Source: Fimbriimonadales bacterium (GTDB lineage: Bacteria; Armatimonadota; Fimbriimonadia; Fimbriimonadales; ATM1). Taken from it: a stretch of 64,000 nucleotides of DNA. Shown here piece after piece: positions 8,891 to 17,812 of this stretch. The stretch's first letter is position 1, and every line of letters begins with the position of its first letter. The notes under the pieces are model-generated. The model ran no database searches and was not told where the DNA came from. It saw nothing but the letters and a program-made list of their open reading frames with translations. Made by a program: the position numbers and the translations under genes. The DNA lies in contig DATMAR010000012.1 in NCBI GenBank assembly GCA_035559795.1, forward strand, positions 1-64,000, given 5' to 3'.

Positions 8891-9835
8891 CTACCCTGCC
8901 TGTACCGCCGCTTTCGTTTCTAAAAGTCCAACTGCGCGCATGGCGTTTTCGATTAGTTTTTTCTGCTCATCCGTTGGTGGCACCATGGGGAGGCGGTAGG
9001 TGGTGGTTTTGAAACCTAACAAAGACACAGCGTACTTAATCGGGATCGGGTTCGTCGTGCAAAACAGCGCTTTGAACAGGGGTACGAGTTTTTTCTGCAT
9101 TTTCGCCGCTTCGAAAGCCCCCCCACCAGAAGAAGTGGAAAAAAAGGTTTCCATCATTTCGTAAATCTGCTTTCCAGCAACGTGTGCGGCGACAGAAACA
9201 ACACCGATGCCACCCACACTTAAAATAGGAAGAGTCAAAATATCATCGCCGGAGTACACGCGGAATCCTTCAGGAACCGAAGCGCAAACTTCTGCCGCTT
9301 GTGCGAGATTTCCGCTCGCCTCTTTCACAGCGCAAATGTTTTGAACATCGTTTGCCAAACGCACTAAAGTCGGAGTCTCTATGTTTACCGAGGTGCGTCC
9401 CTGGATGTTGTACAGCATAATCGGCAAATCGGTTTTTTCGGCAATCGTTTTGAAATGTTGATAAAGACCTTCCTGCGTGGGTTTGTTGTAATAAGGAGAC
9501 ACGAGCATCACGCCGTGTGCGCCCATTTCGGTGGCTGCTTGCGTCATATGAATGCTGTGTGCTGTATCGTAAGTTCCTGCTCCGAAAACGACGGCGGCTT
9601 TATCGCGAACAGCATTTAGAACGACACGCAACAATTCCAATTTTTCTTTGTCGGTAAGTGTCGGAGACTCACCTGTCGTTCCAGCGACGACAATGCCGGT
9701 ATTTTTCTGTTCCGTAACTAAAAAGGAAGCGAGTCTTTCCGCTTCTTCGTAATTTACAGAGCCATCTTCGTTCATAGGGGTTACCATTGCCGTGAGAAGC
9801 GGTCCCCATTCTTTCGTTGATTGAAATACTCCCAT
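8891..9835 (-). CDS. dapA: 4-hydroxy-tetrahydrodipicolinate synthase
   Basis: Condenses pyruvate with aspartate semialdehyde, the first committed step of lysine/diaminopimelate synthesis, in the cytosol. The 314 residues carry the family landmarks: GTTGE (52-56), SPYYNKP (113-119), the proton-relay Tyr in YNIQGRT (142-148), and the Schiff-base Lys171 in AVKEASG. The usual YNVPGRT is YNIQGRT here, a mild variation. Strong RBS (AGGAGG) with good spacing. It sits downstream of asd, which makes its substrate, with one small ORF between; all three are probably co-transcribed. Confidence 0.97.
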   Translation of the reverse strand: MGVFQSTKEWGPLLTAMVTPMNEDGSVNYEEAERLASFLVTEQKNTGIVVAGTTGESPTLTDKEKLELLRVVLNAVRDKAAVVFGAGTYDTAHSIHMTQAATEMGAHGVMLVSPYYNKPTQEGLYQHFKTIAEKTDLPIMLYNIQGRTSVNIETPTLVRLANDVQNICAVKEASGNLAQAAEVCASVPEGFRVYSGDDILTLPILSVGGIGVVSVAAHVAGKQIYEMMETFFSTSSGGGAFEAAKMQKKLVPLFKALFCTTNPIPIKYAVSLLGFKTTTYRLPMVPPTDEQKKLIENAMRAVGLLETKAAVQAG

Positions 9836-9932
9836 TTCAATTACCTCCTATTTACTCGTGTGGTGAATGTGCGGGGATGATGCGTTCCCGAACAGAGTTT
9901 GGAAATGAGGGAAGGCGCAATGTCACGATTTG

Positions 9933-10136
9933 TCATTCTTCTTCGGGTTGTGGAATCGGTTCTGCTTCGAATTCTTTCAAGCGTATAAAGTCTTCGTGTG
10001 CAAGTTTGCGACATTCACGAATTAATTGCTCATCGCTCAATAAAGAGCCTTCCTCACGAGCACGCTCGAAATGTTCCCACGCTTGCTTTTCGAGTTCTTC
10101 GTCTTCGAAGGGTTCATCGTAATTGTAATGTCGCAT
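9933..10136 (-). CDS. Small acidic hypothetical protein between asd and dapA
   Basis: 67 residues, very rich in Glu, with no Cys and predicted mostly helical (EDEELEKQAWEHF...). It starts 15 bases after asd ends, with a GAGGG ribosome site inside the end of asd, and lies about 97 bases before dapA. The tight spacing and lysine-pathway neighbours support a real gene. I do not recognise a family, and no function is proposed. Confidence 0.6.
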   Translation of the reverse strand: MRHYNYDEPFEDEELEKQAWEHFERAREEGSLLSDEQLIRECRKLAHEDFIRLKEFEAEPIPQPEEE

Positions 10137-10151
10137 ATAAATACATTACCC

Positions 10152-11219
10152 TCAAGGAGAGACTTCGGTTTTCTCTGCTTCTGAGACTGTTGTTTCACCG
10201 AGCCTTCCGTGCCCTTGTCGAATCAAGTATTCTGCGATTTGAATTGCATTCAACGCTGCCCCTTTGAGCAGTTGGTCGCCGCAAACGAAAAGGCTGATTG
10301 CGTTCGGATTCGAATAGTCTTGCCGAATCCGACCAACGAATACATCTTCTTTTCCTGCTGCGATTATGGGCATAGGGAAGGTATTCGTTTCGGGAAAATC
10401 CATAACGGAAATCCCAGGCGCTTTGCCGAGCGCTTCTTTTACCGCACCTGGTGAGGGCGCAGCATCTGCAAATTCTACATTCATTGCAATGCTATGCGCG
10501 CGCAAAACAGGTACGCGAACACACGTGATTTCGATTGCTAATTCTGGCATTTCCATCGTTTTACGAATTTCATGGATTACTTTCCATTCTTCTTGATTGT
10601 AGCCGTGTTCGTTTATTGGAGAATCGTGACTGAAAAGATTCATTGCTATGGGATGCGGAAATACACGAGCAACCGGTTCGATTCCATTGGCGATGTCGCG
10701 CATTTGTTGTTGAAGTTCTTCCATTGCGCGCGCACCAGCACCGCTTACACTTTGGTACGTACTCGCAACGATACGTTTTATCTTTCCGAACTTTCGCAAT
10801 GGAGCGAGAGCCATCATCATGATGATTCCGGTGCAATTCCCCACCGGAAAAAGGGAATGTTCGGGGCGAACGTGATGCCAATTAATTTCAGGGATGACGA
10901 GCGGGATGGAGGGTTCCATGCGAAAAGCGCTCGAGTTGTCAATGACGATTGCCCCCTTTTCCAGCGCGATGGGAGCCCATCTTTTCGATGCTTCGCTTCC
11001 TGCGGCGAAGAATGCGATATCTACACCATCGAATGCGCTTTCGGAGACTGCCTGAACGGGAATAGCATTCGCTTTGAACCAAATCGAACGACCATGGGAG
11101 CGAGTACTTGCAAGAAGACGAAGGACTGAAACAGGGAAGGCTCTGGAAGCGAGCAAGCGAATAAACTCTTGACCGACTGCACCTGTAGCGCCTAAGACGG
11201 CAACACGATACTGACGCAC
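10152..11219 (-). CDS. asd: Aspartate-semialdehyde dehydrogenase
   Basis: Reduces aspartyl phosphate to aspartate semialdehyde with NADPH, the branch point to lysine, threonine and methionine. The nucleotide-binding loop GATGAVG is at residues 10-16, NSSAFRM at 95-101, and the nucleophile Cys129 sits in GNCTG. In-family SxQSVSGAG and RVPVLRAHS (catalytic His) follow. Start is GTG at 11219. There is no Shine-Dalgarno, but TAACCT lies 7 bases upstream, as in other possible leaderless genes here. First gene of the asd - small ORF - dapA cluster. Confidence 0.96.
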   Translation of the reverse strand: MRQYRVAVLGATGAVGQEFIRLLASRAFPVSVLRLLASTRSHGRSIWFKANAIPVQAVSESAFDGVDIAFFAAGSEASKRWAPIALEKGAIVIDNSSAFRMEPSIPLVIPEINWHHVRPEHSLFPVGNCTGIIMMMALAPLRKFGKIKRIVASTYQSVSGAGARAMEELQQQMRDIANGIEPVARVFPHPIAMNLFSHDSPINEHGYNQEEWKVIHEIRKTMEMPELAIEITCVRVPVLRAHSIAMNVEFADAAPSPGAVKEALGKAPGISVMDFPETNTFPMPIIAAGKEDVFVGRIRQDYSNPNAISLFVCGDQLLKGAALNAIQIAEYLIRQGHGRLGETTVSEAEKTEVSP

Positions 11220-11305
11220 GAACGAAAGGTTACCTTATCCTCACACTTGATTTAGCGAGGCAAAGGGCGACTGCTTTATTACTTCTAACGCTGCTCAAAG
11301 GTCAT

Positions 11306-12769
11306 CTACGCTGCTTCGACAGACGAAGAATCTGCGATAACGACGCGGTTACGTCCCTCTTCTTTCGCTCGATAAAGAGCAAGGTCGGCAGCTCGAATCA
11401 GCGCTTCTTGTGTGTTCGTTCGTTCCCCGAAAACGCTGATTCCAATGCTAATCGTAATATTGCGATGCTGATTTTGGATTTCCGAAACTGCTTGGCATAG
11501 CCGCGCCGCTAAATGATACGCATTGTTCTCGTCCACGTCATCGAATATTACGGCGAATTCCTCCCCCCCATATCGAGCTACGAAGTCGTGCTCACGAACT
11601 TTTCTCGAAAGAACTTGTGCCACAGCGCGAAGAACATCGTCGCCTGCTTGATGTCCGAACTCGTCGTTGAAATTTTTGAAATAATCCACATCGATCATCG
11701 CAAGAGCGAATTTTTTGCCGCGTCGTCCCAGCGAGATGAATTGGGAAAGCCTTTCTTGGAAGGAACGGTGATTCGGAATTCCCGTCAAATAGTCCGTAGT
11801 CGCTAACGCTTCTAATTTTTCGTTCGCTTCGCGTATTTCTTCGTTCGCCCGGCTTAGAGCACGATGAGCCTCTTCTAATTTGCTCAATTGCTCGGCAATT
11901 TTCGCTTTCGCTTGTTTCTGTTCCGTAACGTCAACAGCAGTCGCAACTGCGCCTGTGATCGTTCCATCTGGTCCACGCAAAGGATATCCGCTTACTAAAA
12001 GTGCTTTTTTCCCGGCATTCCACTCGACACCATGAAAAGACTTTCCCTTTAAGACATTTAGAAATGCACGCTTTACATTTCTTTTCAACACTTTCTTTCC
12101 GAAGATTTGCTCTAAATTCTGACCCATCGCTTCGTAAGGTTGATAACCGAAAACTTCGGCGGCTTTGTTATTCCATTCGAAGATATTTCCATTGCAATCG
12201 AAAGTAAAGCATGCGACGGGGATCGTTTCGAAAAGTTGAGAAAATCGTTTACGGGAGATGTCTGCGATTCGAGAAAGTTGCTCCAATCGCTCGAGTGTAA
12301 TTTTTAATTCCTTACTTTGCTGAATCAGTTGAGCATTCGTGAGTTCGAGCGACCTTCGTTGGCGATCCAACACACGTGTTTGGTGCTCGAGATGCTCTTG
12401 CATGTGGATGATTCTTTCCGCGACGGATAATCTTTGCGCTAATTCCACTCTGTCAAGAGGTTTGTTTAGAATATCGTCTGTTCCCGTGTTCATCGCCTCG
12501 ATGCGGTCTTCACGGGATTCGCGCGATGTGAGAAGTATCGTATAAGTGTAGCCTCTTTCTGAAAGCGTACGAATGCGACGACACAATTCAGGACCTTCCA
12601 GTTTTCCGACCATCCATGCAGTAATTACGACGGGAATGGGCTCTTGTTGAAGAATCTCCCATGCTTCTTCGCCGTTAGTGGTCGTTATAACTTCGTGTCC
12701 TAAGTGCACGAGCGCTCTTTCGAGCACCTTTGCTGAGACACAGTCGCTTTCGACGATGAGAATTTTCAT
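11306..12769 (-). CDS. Pseudo-receiver - PAS - GGDEF diguanylate cyclase
   Basis: Makes c-di-GMP from two GTP. The ATG at 12769 overlaps the stop of the upstream Hpt gene, indicating translational coupling; a further upstream in-frame ATG exists. Residues 1-120 form a receiver-like domain with the conserved Lys (NKPL) and switch Thr/Ser. The phosphoacceptor Asp is replaced by Ala (VITAWM), so Asp phosphorylation is not expected. A coiled-coil/PAS region (PVACFTFDCNGNIFEWN) and a second coiled coil follow. A full GGDEF domain comes last, with active motif GGEEF and an intact inhibitory RxxD site (REHD) just before it. The cyclase should be active and product-inhibited. The PAS or a protein contact, rather than Asp phosphorylation, likely controls it. 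Confidence 0.92.
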   Translation of the reverse strand: MKILIVESDCVSAKVLERALVHLGHEVITTTNGEEAWEILQQEPIPVVITAWMVGKLEGPELCRRIRTLSERGYTYTILLTSRESREDRIEAMNTGTDDILNKPLDRVELAQRLSVAERIIHMQEHLEHQTRVLDRQRRSLELTNAQLIQQSKELKITLERLEQLSRIADISRKRFSQLFETIPVACFTFDCNGNIFEWNNKAAEVFGYQPYEAMGQNLEQIFGKKVLKRNVKRAFLNVLKGKSFHGVEWNAGKKALLVSGYPLRGPDGTITGAVATAVDVTEQKQAKAKIAEQLSKLEEAHRALSRANEEIREANEKLEALATTDYLTGIPNHRSFQERLSQFISLGRRGKKFALAMIDVDYFKNFNDEFGHQAGDDVLRAVAQVLSRKVREHDFVARYGGEEFAVIFDDVDENNAYHLAARLCQAVSEIQNQHRNITISIGISVFGERTNTQEALIRAADLALYRAKEEGRNRVVIADSSSVEAA

Positions 12770-13143
12770 GCCGCGATAGAGCCCCATTCCTTTTCGATAA
12801 AGGATTTGAGTTCAGCGATATTTTTTCGAAGTTGTTCTAAAAGTGAATTCATGTTCGACAAATCGCCTTCACGTGCTTTCATCACGAGCGAGTCGCAAAC
12901 TATGCCTACTCTTTTCGCACCTATACAGCGCGCACTTCCTCGCAGAGAATGCGCCGCTCGATGTGCTTGGTCAGCATCATTTTCTTCTATGCCTTTTTCC
13001 AATGAGGAAATAAGCTCAGGTACTAAATCGAAAAAATCGTGAAAAAGTTCTTTTTCGAAATGAACATCCCCTTCGGACACTTCCGAGAGATACTGCTCAT
13101 CTAAAATCGGCAATTCCGCGTGCACTCGTTCGTCAACTGTCAT
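12766..13143 (-). CDS. Histidine phosphotransfer (Hpt) protein
   Basis: About 125 residues from the ATG at 13143, preceded by GGGGGAGG with short spacing; an upstream in-frame start at 13242 would add 33 unlikely residues. The Hpt signature with the phospho-accepting His is AHRAAHSLRGSA, in a four-helix-bundle-like protein. It normally relays phosphate between receiver domains. Its stop codon overlaps the cyclase start, yet that partner's receiver has lost its Asp. A different receiver encoded elsewhere, or a non-phosphorelay contact, is implied. Confidence 0.85.
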   Translation of the reverse strand: MTVDERVHAELPILDEQYLSEVSEGDVHFEKELFHDFFDLVPELISSLEKGIEENDADQAHRAAHSLRGSARCIGAKRVGIVCDSLVMKAREGDLSNMNSLLEQLRKNIAELKSFIEKEWGSIAA

Positions 13144-13351
13144 GCCTCCCCCCGAAAACGATATGGACACTCTACATATTCCAATCCTTTGTGGGTTCTT
13201 ACCTGTTATCGATACGAGTGAATAGCAAAATCCGCCTCGCAAAACGACGGGGTCTATTTGCTTTTACTTTTCCGCATTAAAGGTTTTGCTTTGGGAATAG
13301 GATCGCTAATTCATCCTACAATTCCCGAATTTACCGAACCTAAGGCTCTTT

Positions 13352-14893
13352 CTATATTTCCGCGCTAAGGCCTTGAGCGAGTTGGATTTTCTTTGCGTGG
13401 TTGACCGTAAAGGCGGTCCTATGTGTCACTGCATCTATAAGACCCTCTGCGGAGGGATGTCCATTCCCCGAGCCTTTCACACCGCCGAAAGGAAGATGCA
13501 CTTCGGCTCCGATGGAGGGAAGATTCACATAACCCAAACCGTATTCGCAACGGTCTCGAATCAAGCGCCATTTCCGGAAATCTTCCGTTACCACAGCCAT
13601 CGCAAGTCCGTAATTCGTGTCGTTGTAAACATGAATCGCTTGTTCGATTCCGTCTACGGGGATGATCGCAACGTGTGGGCTGAATGCCTCTTCGCGCAAA
13701 CAAAATGTGCCAGGGCGATATTCCATACGATAAACGAACGGCTTTACGAAAAATCCGTGGTCGTATTCGCCACCCGTCAATCGCCCCCCCTCGCGAAGGA
13801 CTTGCGCACCTTCTTCGATTGCCTTTTGATTGTGATAGAAATATTTATCCACGCCTTCTTGGTTAATCAACGGGCCCATAAAAACGTCTTCACGAAGTCC
13901 GTTACCGATTTTAATACGGTCTACGGTTTCCAGAAATCTCTCTTGGAACTTGTCTACGATTTTTCTGTCCACAATCAGACGATTTGCGCTCACGCAACGC
14001 TGGCCGCTCGTTTTGAAAGCGCTGAGAATGCAGGCGGGGACAGCCAAGTCCATATCTGCGTCATCTAAAACGATTACTGCGTTCTTCCCCCCCATTTCCG
14101 TCGCAACGAATTTATGAACTTCTGTCGCTGCGTATTGCTGAACCCATTTGCCGACTTTGTAACTCCCTGTGAAAACGACGACGTTGACATCGGGGTGTTT
14201 GACCAATGCCGCACCAACGACTTCGCCATGGCCATGAACGATGTTTATGACTCCTTTGGGAAATCCGGCTTCTTCCATCAATCGGAACAAATAATCACCG
14301 CAGATGGGGGTTTCCTCGCTCGGTTTGAAAACGACGGTGTTTCCAGAAACCAACGAAGGTGCCATTTCCCAAAGAGGAATCGCCATGGGGAAGTTCCAAG
14401 GGGTGATGCACGCAACCACACCCTTTGGCTTGCGCCGAATGTAGGCGTCTTTTTCCGCAATTTCGCTGCTGACCACTTGCCCAATCGGCATGCGCCCTAA
14501 ACTCGCTGCGAATTGCACCATATGAAGCGTTTCTACAACGTCTGCGCGCCCTTCGTTGATGGGTTTCCCGCATTCTCTCGTAACGAGCCTGCTCATTTGC
14601 TCTAAGTCGCGTTTAATCAATTGAGCGAGATTATCGAGGAGTTCTGCTCGCTTTACCCAACTCCATTTGCTCCATGTCTCGAATGCTTCCTTTGCGGCTT
14701 CGACTGCCTCTTTTACATCCCTTTCATCGGATTCTGGGGCAGTGCCTATGATCTCTCGTGTATCTGCGGGGTTTACGCTCGAAAAGCGCTTTCCGGACGC
14801 CGCTTCGCGCCACTCGCCATTGATGAAGTTTTTCGCCTCGACCGGAATTTTGATTTCCTTGCTTTGTGCGGGGGTTTGAGTTATCGTAGCCAT
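13352..14893 (-). CDS. NAD(P)+-dependent aldehyde dehydrogenase
   Basis: Oxidises an aldehyde to a carboxylate. Landmarks of the family: ITPWNFP, KPSEETP, FTGSYKVG, catalytic Glu in TEMGGKN, catalytic Cys in SGQRC, EEAFSPHV and PFGGVKGSG. About 513 residues from the ATG at 14893. An upstream ATG at 14914 would lie before the -10-like TATACT (14903-14908), which argues for the shorter start. The exact substrate class (semialdehyde, delta-1-pyrroline-5-carboxylate-like or other) cannot be decided from these motifs. Monocistronic, divergent from a lipoprotein gene. Confidence 0.93.
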   Translation of the reverse strand: MATITQTPAQSKEIKIPVEAKNFINGEWREAASGKRFSSVNPADTREIIGTAPESDERDVKEAVEAAKEAFETWSKWSWVKRAELLDNLAQLIKRDLEQMSRLVTRECGKPINEGRADVVETLHMVQFAASLGRMPIGQVVSSEIAEKDAYIRRKPKGVVACITPWNFPMAIPLWEMAPSLVSGNTVVFKPSEETPICGDYLFRLMEEAGFPKGVINIVHGHGEVVGAALVKHPDVNVVVFTGSYKVGKWVQQYAATEVHKFVATEMGGKNAVIVLDDADMDLAVPACILSAFKTSGQRCVSANRLIVDRKIVDKFQERFLETVDRIKIGNGLREDVFMGPLINQEGVDKYFYHNQKAIEEGAQVLREGGRLTGGEYDHGFFVKPFVYRMEYRPGTFCLREEAFSPHVAIIPVDGIEQAIHVYNDTNYGLAMAVVTEDFRKWRLIRDRCEYGLGYVNLPSIGAEVHLPFGGVKGSGNGHPSAEGLIDAVTHRTAFTVNHAKKIQLAQGLSAEI

Positions 14894-14902
14894 ATTAATT
14901 TT

Positions 14903-14908
14903 AGTATA
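14903..14908 (-). promoter_or_regulatory. -10-like TATACT of the aldehyde dehydrogenase gene
   Basis: TATACT ends 9 bases before the ATG at 14893, so transcription would begin 0-3 bases before the start codon. No Shine-Dalgarno is present. The -35 match is weak (TTGAAT, about 19 bases upstream). Confidence 0.4.
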
Positions 14909-14982
14909 CGACAAAAACCCTGCTGAAATTCAAAGCCTAAAAGGCAAACGGAAAAAGCCGGGTGTCGGGTAATTTAAACCAT

Positions 14983-16155
14983 ATGTTTCGTTATTTATGG
15001 CTCGTTATTGCGTCTTTTTTGGTTATTGCCAACTTATCATGTAAACAAACTACAACCGCATCTTCAGATACTTCTGAGGGGGTTGTGGCGACGAAAGAGC
15101 CTAATGTTAGTTCATCAGTAAAAGCAACACCCGATGACGAGAAGGACATCAGAGAAACTCTGACCGAAACGGAGACGAAAAAAACTCAAGAGAATTCTAA
15201 TAGTAAATCTAAAGAAAAAGTTACACAGAGACCTCTTCCTATAGGCGTGCCGAAGCCATTAACGACGCCTCAAGAGATTTCTCCGCAGGAGACTCAAAAT
15301 CCACAACAAAACAAAGGCGATTTTGAGCCTACTCCTTTGCCGGGTAAAGGGGCAAAACCCATAAAGAAAAAACCTATTGCAGTAAAAACGAAACCAACAG
15401 TACCCGCTGCTAACACGAAGATAGTAACACTGACGATGAAGCCGCCAACAGGAGAACACCAGTACGAAATTCAACTAACAATGGCAGAAAGGACGCCTAA
15501 GGAATCTTACGAAAATAAAGCAACCGTTGTCGAGGGTATTAGGACTTCTCGAGACTCGAGTTGCAACATCCGCATTGCAAAAGTTACGATCTCTGGGGAT
15601 AAAGGCAAGGTTAAAGATTTTCTACAGTCTTTGAAACGCGCAAGATGGTCTGCAACTTTCGATAAGCAAGGAATTTTGAAGAATGTAAAAGTGAGCGGAT
15701 TGAATAAATCGACGGCATTAATGGCATTGGGGGCATCCGAGGGGGGGGTCGGTTTCCTCAATATCATTTTTCCTTCGAAGGAAGTTACCACGGGCGCGAA
15801 CTGGCTCTATACACTTAGAATGAACCGTTTACTCGAAGGATGGTTTCCAGCAGGAGTTCGAATCTTCGGTCTCGATAACACGATGATGCAATTCAAACTC
15901 GATGAAATCCAACAAAAAAACAACAAAACTACAGCGACCATCTCCTATGTTTTAGAATACAGTGCCGATGGACGTAGGAAAATAGGAAAAGAGGAAAAAC
16001 CGATGACGATCATGGTGCGTTCGAGGGGAAATGCAATTGTAGATACGAAGACGGGTCTTCCGGAAGAAATGTCCGTGCAGTCCTCGGTCTATTTCACAGG
16101 CGCAGACGCCGATAAGACGATTACGATAATCGCAAAGGGAAAGAAGATAAAATAA
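14983..16155 (+). CDS. Lipoprotein of unknown function
   Basis: About 390 residues from the ATG at 14983; a GTG at 14962 adds 7 residues. A signal peptide with lipobox ANLSC gives a lipidated Cys near residue 20, so the protein is membrane anchored. Residues ~22-140 are low-complexity Thr/Ser/Lys/Pro linker. A beta-rich folded domain of ~240 residues follows and ends near the stop. I recognise no family and no enzymatic motif. An intrinsic terminator follows immediately. Confidence 0.75.
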   Translation: MFRYLWLVIASFLVIANLSCKQTTTASSDTSEGVVATKEPNVSSSVKATPDDEKDIRETLTETETKKTQENSNSKSKEKVTQRPLPIGVPKPLTTPQEISPQETQNPQQNKGDFEPTPLPGKGAKPIKKKPIAVKTKPTVPAANTKIVTLTMKPPTGEHQYEIQLTMAERTPKESYENKATVVEGIRTSRDSSCNIRIAKVTISGDKGKVKDFLQSLKRARWSATFDKQGILKNVKVSGLNKSTALMALGASEGGVGFLNIIFPSKEVTTGANWLYTLRMNRLLEGWFPAGVRIFGLDNTMMQFKLDEIQQKNNKTTATISYVLEYSADGRRKIGKEEKPMTIMVRSRGNAIVDTKTGLPEEMSVQSSVYFTGADADKTITIIAKGKKIK

Positions 16156-16163
16156 TTAGTATC

Positions 16164-16182
16164 TCTTCGGAACGAAGATTTT
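16164..16182 (+). terminator. Intrinsic terminator after the lipoprotein gene
   Basis: TCTTCG-gaa-CGAAGA forms a 6-bp stem with a tight 3-base loop followed by TTTT. It starts 9 bases after the lipoprotein stop and lies between two convergent genes. Confidence 0.5.
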
Positions 16183-16206
16183 ACTGTTAGCAAATTCCTA
16201 TTATCT

Positions 16207-17160
16207 TTATTTACTTACTGGAACGACTTTATTTTCTTCCAGCATTTCTAAATATTTTAGGCAGCAGTTACGGACTAAAGCGCGCACACGATTGATGTAG
16301 GCTCCTCTTTCAGTAGGCGATAAAGCCCCACGAGAATCGAGAAGATTGAAAGTATGACTGCATTTCAATGCCAAATCGAATGCAGGATAAACCAAGTATA
16401 GAGGACGCTCTTCGCTTTGCTCTCTTTCGTGCGACCCAATCGTAGAGTAACGACCCAGATCCTCGCTCCAAAACGCTTTTGTAGCAAGAACACGTTTGCT
16501 TTCCTCTTCGAACATTTCGAATAGTTTAAAAAGTGTAGGTATGTCTGCGACTTCGAAATTATATAAATTGTGTTGCAATTCCAAATCGTAATTCACATCA
16601 CGATAAGAAATGCCATTTCCCCATTCCAAATCTTTCCAAAAAGACGCTCCTCCCGAATGCATCAAACACAGACGTTCAGGACCGTAGGTAATTTCGACCG
16701 TGATAGGATTGAGATCTATCCCCCCCATTTGTTGGAAAAACGTGAATTGTGTGATTTCAGCGCCATCTAACCAAACTTCCCAACCTACACCGCTCGCCCC
16801 CATGCTGGGCGATTCCCAGTCGTCTTCTACTAATCGGACATCGTGTTTTTTGACGTCGAATCCCAAAGCATCGAGCGAACCCATGTATAAATCAACGATA
16901 TCGTCTGGGCTCGGTTTGAGAATGACTTGGTATTGGTAGTAACGCTGATTGCGCATCGGGTTGCGCGCATATCGTCCATCTGCTGGTCTCCTGCTGGGCT
17001 GTACGTACGCACATCGCCAAGGGTTCGATCCTAAACTCCCGAAAACAGTAGCCGGATGCATCGTCCCTGCACCGACCTCTACATCATACGGCTGAAGAAT
17101 TACACATCCTTGACGTGACCAATACTCGTCTAATTTTTTCAGTAATTCTTGAAAAGTCAT
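16207..17160 (-). CDS. glyQ: Glycyl-tRNA synthetase alpha subunit
   Basis: Catalytic alpha subunit of the alpha2beta2 bacterial glycyl-tRNA synthetase. It begins [14 protein letters not shown], as family members do; an upstream ATG at 17199 would add 13 residues. Conserved [51 protein letters not shown] and the C-terminal [14 protein letters not shown] stretch (here [15 protein letters not shown]) are all present. About 317 residues, slightly longer than the usual ~300. The beta subunit gene glyS is not adjacent and not in this window; it must be elsewhere if the split enzyme functions. Divergent from the DUF1579 gene. Confidence 0.96.
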   Translation of the reverse strand: MTFQELLKKLDEYWSRQGCVILQPYDVEVGAGTMHPATVFGSLGSNPWRCAYVQPSRRPADGRYARNPMRNQRYYQYQVILKPSPDDIVDLYMGSLDALGFDVKKHDVRLVEDDWESPSMGASGVGWEVWLDGAEITQFTFFQQMGGIDLNPITVEITYGPERLCLMHSGGASFWKDLEWGNGISYRDVNYDLELQHNLYNFEVADIPTLFKLFEMFEEESKRVLATKAFWSEDLGRYSTIGSHEREQSEERPLYLVYPAFDLALKCSHTFNLLDSRGALSPTERGAYINRVRALVRNCCLKYLEMLEENKVVPVSK

Positions 17161-17241
17161 CGCTTTTATTCGATTGTACACTTTTACTTCCAACGCCATA
17201 GGGTAGAGTCACGCAATACGTCTGTAAAAGGAGGCGACTCT

Positions 17242-17772
17242 GTGAAAAATCTATTGAAAAGCGCTCTCGCGATTCTCTTACCATGCGTATTCGTAATGCC
17301 TATTTTTGCTCAACCCTCCATGACCCCTCCCGAAGAAATTCGCAAATTCGGTTGGATGGTCGGTGAGTGGAGCGGCAAAATGAAGTGGCTCATGGAAGGG
17401 ATGGAAGGCGAAATGGACATGACCCTGAAAAACGAATTCGAAGGTCAGTTTCTCAAAACCACTTCCGCAATGGATATGATGGGTGAAAAATTCACGGAAG
17501 TGAGTTTTATGGGGTGGGACGCTTCGAAAAAGCGATATTCTTCTTGGACGTTCACGAATTTCGCTCCTCTTCCACGAATAGAGCATGGAACTATGGATGG
17601 TAATAAGCTCGTTTTCATAAGCGAGCCTTGGTTAGTCATGTCGGAAGAACCCACAGTGTCTCGTGCAACACTCACGAAAATAAGCGATAAAGAAGTTTCG
17701 TTTACTTTAGAGTTCAAGCAAGAAGAAAAGTGGGAAAAGGTAGCAGAAGGAACTTTCAAAAAGAAAACGTAG
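17242..17772 (+). CDS. Secreted DUF1579-family protein
   Basis: GTG start at 17242 with an excellent AAGGAGG site; the 31 codons upstream in frame are not used. 176 residues. A signal peptide (ALAILLPCVFVMPIFAQ) is followed by GWMVGEWSGKMK..., the lipocalin-like DUF1579 fold with GWD and TFTNFAPLPR strands. Family members are of unknown function, probably periplasmic ligand-binding barrels. Confidence 0.85.
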   Translation: MKNLLKSALAILLPCVFVMPIFAQPSMTPPEEIRKFGWMVGEWSGKMKWLMEGMEGEMDMTLKNEFEGQFLKTTSAMDMMGEKFTEVSFMGWDASKKRYSSWTFTNFAPLPRIEHGTMDGNKLVFISEPWLVMSEEPTVSRATLTKISDKEVSFTLEFKQEEKWEKVAEGTFKKKT

Positions 17773-17812
17773 CCATTGTAATTGTCGGAGCAACGTAAAC
17801 TGCAATAGCGAT

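Noticed and set aside
10572-11129. 185-codon plus-strand ORF opposite asd
   Set aside because: Antisense shadow of a conserved enzyme; composition reflects the opposite codons.
13373-14068. 231-codon plus-strand ORF opposite the aldehyde dehydrogenase
   Set aside because: Antisense to a strongly conserved enzyme; no own RBS and no recognisable motifs.
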